From contig QYPH01000070.1 of assembly GCA_007279905.1 (NCBI GenBank), positions 1-38,923 on the forward strand: a stretch of DNA of 38,923 bases. Direction: 5' to 3'. This stretch comes from Actinomycetota bacterium (lineage in GTDB: Bacteria > Actinomycetota > Acidimicrobiia > Acidimicrobiales > Ilumatobacteraceae). Positions 34,444 through 38,923 of this stretch are shown one piece after another (position 1 is the first letter of the stretch; every line of letters starts with the position of its first letter). A program made the translations under genes and the position numbers. The notes under the pieces are model-generated. The model saw only the letters and a list, made by a program, of their open reading frames with translations, was not told the DNA's origin and did not search any database.

Positions 34444-35577
34444 TTAACGACGTCGGTTTTTGCGCGGACGCGGAGGATGCGACAACGCTGCGCTCGCATA
34501 TTCTGTCTCGCGCTCAATATCAGCTTGAATCGATGCAGAAGCATCATCAGCACTAACAGAAATAGATGCAGTACGAGTCACAACCTTTTTAGAAGTGCGC
34601 CCGAGTCGTGCCATTTCCTCACCAAGGTGAAGAGTGCCTTCCAGCGATCGATACTTCAATTCTCGCGTCTTAAACACTGCCAGCAATGGTGTCGCAATGT
34701 AGATAGACGAATAAGCGCCCAAGAGAAGGCCAACCAAAAGTGCCAACGCAAACTCTTGCAACGCAACTGCGCCCATCACCCACGAGCCAAGCACCAACAG
34801 TGAAAGCACCGGCAACACAGCGGCAAGCGAAGTATTGATCGACCTCATCAACACCTGATTCATCGAGATGTTAATGATGTCGCCATACGCAACTTTTGAA
34901 GCCGAAAAGCGATTTGTATTCTCGTGCACTTTGTCGAAAACCACGATGGTGTCATAGAGCGAAAAACCAAGAATCGTCAAGAACGCGATCACGGTTGCAG
35001 GAGTGACCGAAAAACCAAACGTCGCATATACACCTACAGAGATCAGCACGTCGTGCACCATTGCAAGAATGGCAGCAACCGCCATCTTCCACTCGAAGCG
35101 CCATGCGATATACATCGACACAATCACAAAGAAGATCAAGAGAGCGCGCACTGCTTTTTCGGTGATGCTTCTGCCCCACGAAGAGCTCACTGCTGCAACG
35201 CTCACTTCTTCCAAGCCAACACCAGCCTTGACACTCAAGGCTGCTTGCACAACAGTACGAGTCTCTGTCGAGATGTCGCCCACCTGTGCGCGAATTCTCT
35301 TACCATCGGCACCATTCAATACTTGGATCTTTGCATCCGAAGTAGGAATATCGTTTGCTTCCAAAATACTGCGCACATCGTCGACAGTGATCGTCGTCGC
35401 AGGAACTTCCCATGCAACACCACCCTTAAAGTCGATACCTAAATTGAGACCCTGTGCGTACAGTGAAATAACAGTGATCACCACGAAGGCGATCGAGACA
35501 CCAAAACCCCACCAGCGACGACCAACAAAATTGAATGTTGTTTCGCCTCGGTACAGCCGACCAATCATGCCGCTCAT
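34444..35577 (-). CDS. secF: Protein translocase subunit SecF
   Basis: The 377-residue protein begins with a TM segment (about 24-44), then GLNLGIDFKGGVAWEVP (the SecF D-F-x-G-G motif), a first periplasmic domain, and five clustered TM segments between about 145 and 310. These carry SITEKAVRALLIFFVIVSMYIAWRFEWKMAVAAILAMVHDVLISVG, TILGFSLYDTIVVFDKVHEN and SINTSLAAVLPVLSLL. With SecD it uses the proton-motive force to finish export. The C-terminal 60 residues are cytoplasmic, polar, and end in a basic PRPRKNRRR. The ATG overlaps the secD stop (ATGA). Confidence 0.96.
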   Translation of the reverse strand: MSGMIGRLYRGETTFNFVGRRWWGFGVSIAFVVITVISLYAQGLNLGIDFKGGVAWEVPATTITVDDVRSILEANDIPTSDAKIQVLNGADGKRIRAQVGDISTETRTVVQAALSVKAGVGLEEVSVAAVSSSWGRSITEKAVRALLIFFVIVSMYIAWRFEWKMAVAAILAMVHDVLISVGVYATFGFSVTPATVIAFLTILGFSLYDTIVVFDKVHENTNRFSASKVAYGDIINISMNQVLMRSINTSLAAVLPVLSLLVLGSWVMGAVALQEFALALLVGLLLGAYSSIYIATPLLAVFKTRELKYRSLEGTLHLGEEMARLGRTSKKVVTRTASISVSADDASASIQADIERETEYASAALSHPPRPRKNRRR

Positions 35578-37109
35578 CGTGCACTCTCCTCTGGCAACGC
35601 AACTCCCAAGATTTTGCGGCCGAGCAAAAATTTGCTTCGTGCGAGCAACAACACTGCTGGGCGAGTAAAGAAGTACGCAATAATCACGTCACATACTGTC
35701 GACAGGCCGAGGAAGAATGCGAAACCTCGCACCGACCCAACGGTGAGGTACCACAAGGTGAGTGCGCCCAAAAACGACACGGTGTCGGCAGCAAGAATCG
35801 TGCGCCACGCGAGTTGGAAACTGCGCTGGGCAGAGCTGCGCAATGACTTGCCTGCGTGCAACTCATCTTTAATGCGTTCGAAGAACACAACGTACGAGTC
35901 GACGGTGACACCAATGGACACAATGATGCCGGCGACGCCCGACAGTGTGAGCGCAAGACCATTTGTGCGCGAGATAAGAGCAATAATGCTCCAGAGAAGA
36001 CCGCTCGACACTACTAATCCGGCAACCACAACAATGGTGAGCATCCGGTAGTACACGAAGAAGAATGCCATCACGAGCAGCACACCCACAATGCCAGAAA
36101 TGATCGCAGCTCGCAGTGAGTCTTTGCCAAGCGTTGGCGACACTGTTTGCACCGTTGCAACCTTGAACTTGACAGGAACGGCACCAAACTCGAGAATCTT
36201 TGCCAAGTCACGAGCCTCAGTTTGTGAGAAGTCTCCGCTGATTTGCACGTTGCCGCCTGCAAAAATGGCCTCTTGAACTGTCGGCGCCGAAATCACTATG
36301 CCGTCAAGCGCTATAGCAATTCGCGCTGTTGGACAAGTTGCATCGCGATTGAAGCACTTCGTTGTGAGTGCATTCCACAGATCGGCGCCATCTGCTCCGC
36401 TTCGCAATTCGACTGTCACGGTCCAACTGCCGTTATTGATAACGGCTTGAGCATTGTTGGTAAACACTTTTCCGCTCGCCCCTGCTGGTCCTACTAAGAA
36501 AGCCTCGCCATTTTGGCCCATCAACACTGCGTTGACATTCGGGTCGGTCGTGTCTTCCGATACACCAATGTTTGGCAACGTTGTCTCTGTTGCAGCAACT
36601 ACCGCCACGGTTGTCGAAGTAGAAACGACAACTGGCACAGTCGTTGCAGCGCCTCTGGCACGCACGCTGCCAGGGCCACCATCGGTTGCTGGAATCGTTG
36701 TATCACTTCCAAGAATAGTCGTAGGCGAACCTGCAACTGTTGTTGATGTGTCGGTGTTGAGTGTGCCGGCCTGCAATACAGGTCGCAGCAACAGTTCACC
36801 TTGTCGTCCAATGATGTCGAGTGCTTTTTGCTGATCATTCACGCCTGGCAAGTTGACAACAACGTTGTCTCCTTGACGAGTGATCTCTGGCTCGGAAACA
36901 CCGAGCGCATTGACGCGTTGGCTAATGATGTCGACTGCTTGAGCAAGTGCGCTCGGCGTGAATTCGCCTTCTGGTTGCAAGGTAACTGAAGCACCACCCT
37001 GCAAGTCAAGCCCAAGTGCTGGCACGTTGCCGGCAAATAGATTGCCAGCCAAGAGTGAACTCACCAGCACCACAATGCCAACGAGCGAGAAATACAGACG
37101 ACGTGCCAT
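35574..37109 (-). CDS. secD: Protein translocase subunit SecD, with Thr/Val-rich insert
   Basis: The 511-residue protein has an N-terminal TM segment, GLDLQGGASVTLQ (the D-x-x-G-G motif), ISQRVNALGVSEPEITRQGDNVVVNLPGV, the late periplasmic IALDGIVISAPTVQEAI and ISGDFSQTEARDLAKILEFGAVPV, then five TM segments with VDSYVVFFERIKDELHAGKSLRSSAQRSF. It pairs with SecF. An insert at about residues 118-195 within the periplasmic part is low-complexity and rich in Thr, Val and Ser, resembling a linker. The ATG at 37109 has no Shine-Dalgarno; a small ACCGC/GCGGT inverted repeat (37120-37139) lies in the 36-base gap upstream. Confidence 0.95.
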   Translation of the reverse strand: MARRLYFSLVGIVVLVSSLLAGNLFAGNVPALGLDLQGGASVTLQPEGEFTPSALAQAVDIISQRVNALGVSEPEITRQGDNVVVNLPGVNDQQKALDIIGRQGELLLRPVLQAGTLNTDTSTTVAGSPTTILGSDTTIPATDGGPGSVRARGAATTVPVVVSTSTTVAVVAATETTLPNIGVSEDTTDPNVNAVLMGQNGEAFLVGPAGASGKVFTNNAQAVINNGSWTVTVELRSGADGADLWNALTTKCFNRDATCPTARIAIALDGIVISAPTVQEAIFAGGNVQISGDFSQTEARDLAKILEFGAVPVKFKVATVQTVSPTLGKDSLRAAIISGIVGVLLVMAFFFVYYRMLTIVVVAGLVVSSGLLWSIIALISRTNGLALTLSGVAGIIVSIGVTVDSYVVFFERIKDELHAGKSLRSSAQRSFQLAWRTILAADTVSFLGALTLWYLTVGSVRGFAFFLGLSTVCDVIIAYFFTRPAVLLLARSKFLLGRKILGVALPEESAR

Positions 37110-37145
37110 AAATATATGAACCGCAGATAACCGAGCGGTACTGAC

Positions 37146-37505
37146 CTACTTCTTGTCGTTCTTGTCGATGGCCGATTGGTCATTCGAACTTGGAGTAGAG
37201 ACTTTGGTGGCGATGGCGCTACGAGCAACGCGAATCTCGACCTTTTCGGCAATGTCAAGCCACACATAACCGTCTTCAATGGCGGAAATAAAACCATAGA
37301 TACCGGATGCCAACACGACTTCATCGCCCTCTTGCAGAGCGCTCTGCAGACTGCGAGTTTCTTTCTGTCGTTTGCGTTGTGGGCGAAGCAACAAGAAGTA
37401 CATGGCACCGAAGATCAGTACCAGAGGCAAGATAGACAAGATGCTTCCGCCGGACTTTGGTTCGGTTGTAGCAGCGCCAATTGTGGCAAAAAGACTGATG
37501 AACAT
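37146..37505 (-). CDS. yajC: Preprotein translocase subunit YajC
   Basis: The 119-residue protein has one TM segment at about 22-40 (SILSILPLVLIFGAMYFLLLRPQRKRQKE) and a small cytoplasmic domain with LQSALQEGDEVVLASGIYGFISAIEDGYVWLDIAEKVEIRVARSAI, the YajC signature. The tail is polar (SSNDQSAIDKNDKK). YajC accompanies SecDF in the holo-translocon. It lies 18 bases after tgt and 36 before secD, the order tgt-yajC-secD-secF being widespread. Confidence 0.94.
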   Translation of the reverse strand: MFISLFATIGAATTEPKSGGSILSILPLVLIFGAMYFLLLRPQRKRQKETRSLQSALQEGDEVVLASGIYGFISAIEDGYVWLDIAEKVEIRVARSAIATKVSTPSSNDQSAIDKNDKK

Positions 37506-37523
37506 AAGTCGTTACTCTATCGC

Positions 37524-38672
37524 TCAACTAGGCGAACTAGAAGGCGCGCCACCAGCAGCACCATTGCCAGCGTCATTGCCCCAAACGGCCAAAATCTCTT
37601 GACGAAGTGATGAAAATCGGCCCGCAATGATCGCTGCTCGCATTGCGTCCATCAGCGACAACGTCCACGCAATGTTATGTATCGATACCAAGCGAGATGC
37701 TGTGGGTTCACCTACCTGAAAGAGATGTCGAATGTATCCGCGCGTATGGCGAGCACACACCGAACACGTGCATGTGGCATCAATTGGATCGTTACTCAAG
37801 GTAAATTCGGAGCGCTTCAAATTGACCCGACCAAGTGATGTCAATGCAGTGCCATGTCTGCCAAGGCGAGTCTGGAGCACGCAGTCAAACTGATCAACAC
37901 CCAAGTTGACGGCCTCTACCAAAGACGCTGGGTCGCCTACACCCATGAGATAGCGAGGACGATCAAGTGGCAGGTGTTGGATCGCGGCATCGAGTGCGGG
38001 CAACATTTCTTGGCGTGTCTCTCCCACCGACAGCCCGCCAATGCCGTATCCGTCAAAATTGAGTTCGGCAGTGCGCAGTGCACTTTCTTTGCGCAAGTTG
38101 ACATCCACGCCGCCCTGCACAATTCCAAATAGTGATTGATCGGTTCTGGTGTGCGTTGCAAGTGCTCGCTTGGCCCACGCAGATGTGCGCTCGAGAGCAA
38201 TTCTGACTACTGGCGTAGGCGAAGGAAGCGCTGGACAAACATCGAGCACCATCTGAATATCGGCACCGAGCAATTGTTGAGTATGCACCGCAGATTCGGG
38301 TGTGTACCGATGTCGCGATCCGTCATACGTTGACTTGAACGTCACACCATCATCGTCAACATCTGGGTTGAGTGAAAAAACCTGAAAGCCACCAGAGTCG
38401 GTCAGCGTCAATCCTTTCCAACCTGCAAATGCCCCGAGACCACCCATGTCACTGACGGTCTGCGCACCTGGTCGCAACATCAGGTGATACGTATTGCCGA
38501 GCACAATTTGTGCCCCCAATTCTTCGTAGTCTGCGGCGCTCAAATATTTGATTGCTCCGCGAGTTCCGACGGGCATGAAGCACGGCGTCGTATACGATCC
38601 TCGGTGCGTCACTGCTGTTCCGGCGCGAGCGTTACCCTCGCGGGCTTCTTCGGTGAAGTGAACTGGAAACAT
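37524..38672 (-). CDS. tgt: Queuine/preQ1 tRNA-guanine transglycosylase
   Basis: The 382-residue protein (ATG at 38672; a TTG one codon earlier is possible) has TPCFMPVGTRGAIKYL, the first catalytic Asp (D92) in LTLTDSGGFQVFSL, FGIVQGGVD, GGLSVGETR and the nucleophile region FDCVLQTRLGRHGTA with D263. The zinc site is complete: C301, C303, C306 and H332. It swaps guanine 34 for preQ1 in GUN-anticodon tRNAs. The stretch after the nucleophile normally reads PTRNARNG or PTRNARHG; here it is QTRLGRHG. The C-terminus is Gly/Ser-rich and variable. queA is immediately upstream, supporting queuosine synthesis. Confidence 0.95.
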   Translation of the reverse strand: MFPVHFTEEAREGNARAGTAVTHRGSYTTPCFMPVGTRGAIKYLSAADYEELGAQIVLGNTYHLMLRPGAQTVSDMGGLGAFAGWKGLTLTDSGGFQVFSLNPDVDDDGVTFKSTYDGSRHRYTPESAVHTQQLLGADIQMVLDVCPALPSPTPVVRIALERTSAWAKRALATHTRTDQSLFGIVQGGVDVNLRKESALRTAELNFDGYGIGGLSVGETRQEMLPALDAAIQHLPLDRPRYLMGVGDPASLVEAVNLGVDQFDCVLQTRLGRHGTALTSLGRVNLKRSEFTLSNDPIDATCTCSVCARHTRGYIRHLFQVGEPTASRLVSIHNIAWTLSLMDAMRAAIIAGRFSSLRQEILAVWGNDAGNGAAGGAPSSSPS

Positions 38673-38691
38673 CAACTACACGGTAGTGGCA

Positions 38692-38717
38692 TGCGCAGTT
38701 GCGCGAGTTACTGCGCA
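38692..38717. repeat. Inverted repeat at the queA stop codon
   Basis: TGCGCAGT, ten bases, ACTGCGCA: a perfect eight-base inverted repeat straddling the queA TAA in the gap before tgt. There is no T-run after it. It could be a weak processing or attenuation hairpin between queA and tgt. Confidence 0.4.
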
Positions 38718-38923
38718 ACGCTTCGAGTAAGCAACATGGCATCTCCAAATGACAGCATGCGATACTCGCTTGCGATTGCTAGTTGATACAACGAACGCCA
38801 CTTCTCGCCAATAAATGACTGAATCATCAGCAACAACGTTGTGCGTGGCATATGAAAGTTAGTCATCATCACGTCAACCACCTTCCATTCGAATCCTGGC
38901 GTGATGAACAGGTTTGTGCGGCC
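38708..38923 (-). CDS. queA: S-adenosylmethionine:tRNA ribosyltransferase-isomerase, C-terminal 71 residues
   Basis: The frame is open from the right edge to a TAA at 38708. The translation includes TNLFITPGFEWKVVDVMMTNFHMP, RTTLLLMIQSFIGEKWRSLYQLAIASEYRMLSFGDAMLL, which is the conserved QueA C-terminus (TNFHLP-like, TLLMLVSAF-like and YRFFSYGDAML-like motifs). QueA transfers the ribosyl part of SAM to preQ1 in tRNA, giving epoxyqueuosine, one step after Tgt. The stop lies 35 bases before the tgt ATG. The N-terminal three quarters are outside the window. Confidence 0.9.
   Translation of the reverse strand, partial: GRTNLFITPGFEWKVVDVMMTNFHMPRTTLLLMIQSFIGEKWRSLYQLAIASEYRMLSFGDAMLLTRSVAQ

Noticed and set aside
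1-38923. Prophage, insertion sequence, defence system or CRISPR array
   Set aside because: I saw no transposase, integrase, direct-repeat array or defence-type domain; all genes fit core functions in conserved order.

Overview
This 38.9-kb window is a dense housekeeping segment of an actinobacterial chromosome. It has no mobile element, rRNA, tRNA or CRISPR array that I can see. Base composition looks near 50% GC by eye, low for the phylum. The run of genes for the actinobacterial integration host factor (mIHF), guanylate kinase, omega, CoaBC, MetK, a helicase-motif-less PriA, Def and Fmt is typical of Actinobacteria. Together with a Mycobacterium-like pyrR leader, moderate GC, and Tgt/QueA next to YajC-SecD-SecF-Rel, this suggests the class Acidimicrobiia, perhaps an aquatic lineage. 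The class assignment is inference from gene order and family features, not a search.

All genes but one are read leftwards. In transcription order from the right edge: queA (3' end) and tgt (queuosine tRNA modification); yajC, secD, secF (protein export); rel (ppGpp); hisS and aspS; rarA; a small membrane protein gene; alaS; ruvX and mltG; aroE, aroC, aroK, aroB, aroQ (five of the seven shikimate steps); an M24 peptidase, efp and nusB; a DUF2079 polytopic membrane protein; pyrR, pyrB, pyrC, carA, carB, pyrD (UMP synthesis as far as orotate); mihF, gmk, rpoZ, coaBC, metK, priA, def and fmt (5' part only). A single rightward gene, a RsmC-like methyltransferase, lies between priA and def.

Genes are packed very tightly. 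Many junctions are ATGA or GTGA overlaps, most strikingly through the whole pyr operon, so translational coupling is likely. No stretch of 300 bases lacks a gene. The longest gaps are 119 bases (secF to rel, with three inverted repeats), 102 bases (gmk to rpoZ) and about 81 bases (the pyrR leader).

The most interesting non-coding element is the pyrR leader. It contains a hairpin matching the PyrR-binding loop consensus at 13 of 14 positions just upstream of a Shine-Dalgarno sequence and TTG start, with no terminator. It also contains a perfect 10-nt inverted repeat that could form a mutually exclusive fold. A second theme is short in-frame tandem repeats (6, 9 or 12 bp) inside essential genes: fmt, rpoZ, carB and mltG. 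I found no clearly novel gene system; the window is mostly core metabolism and information processing.
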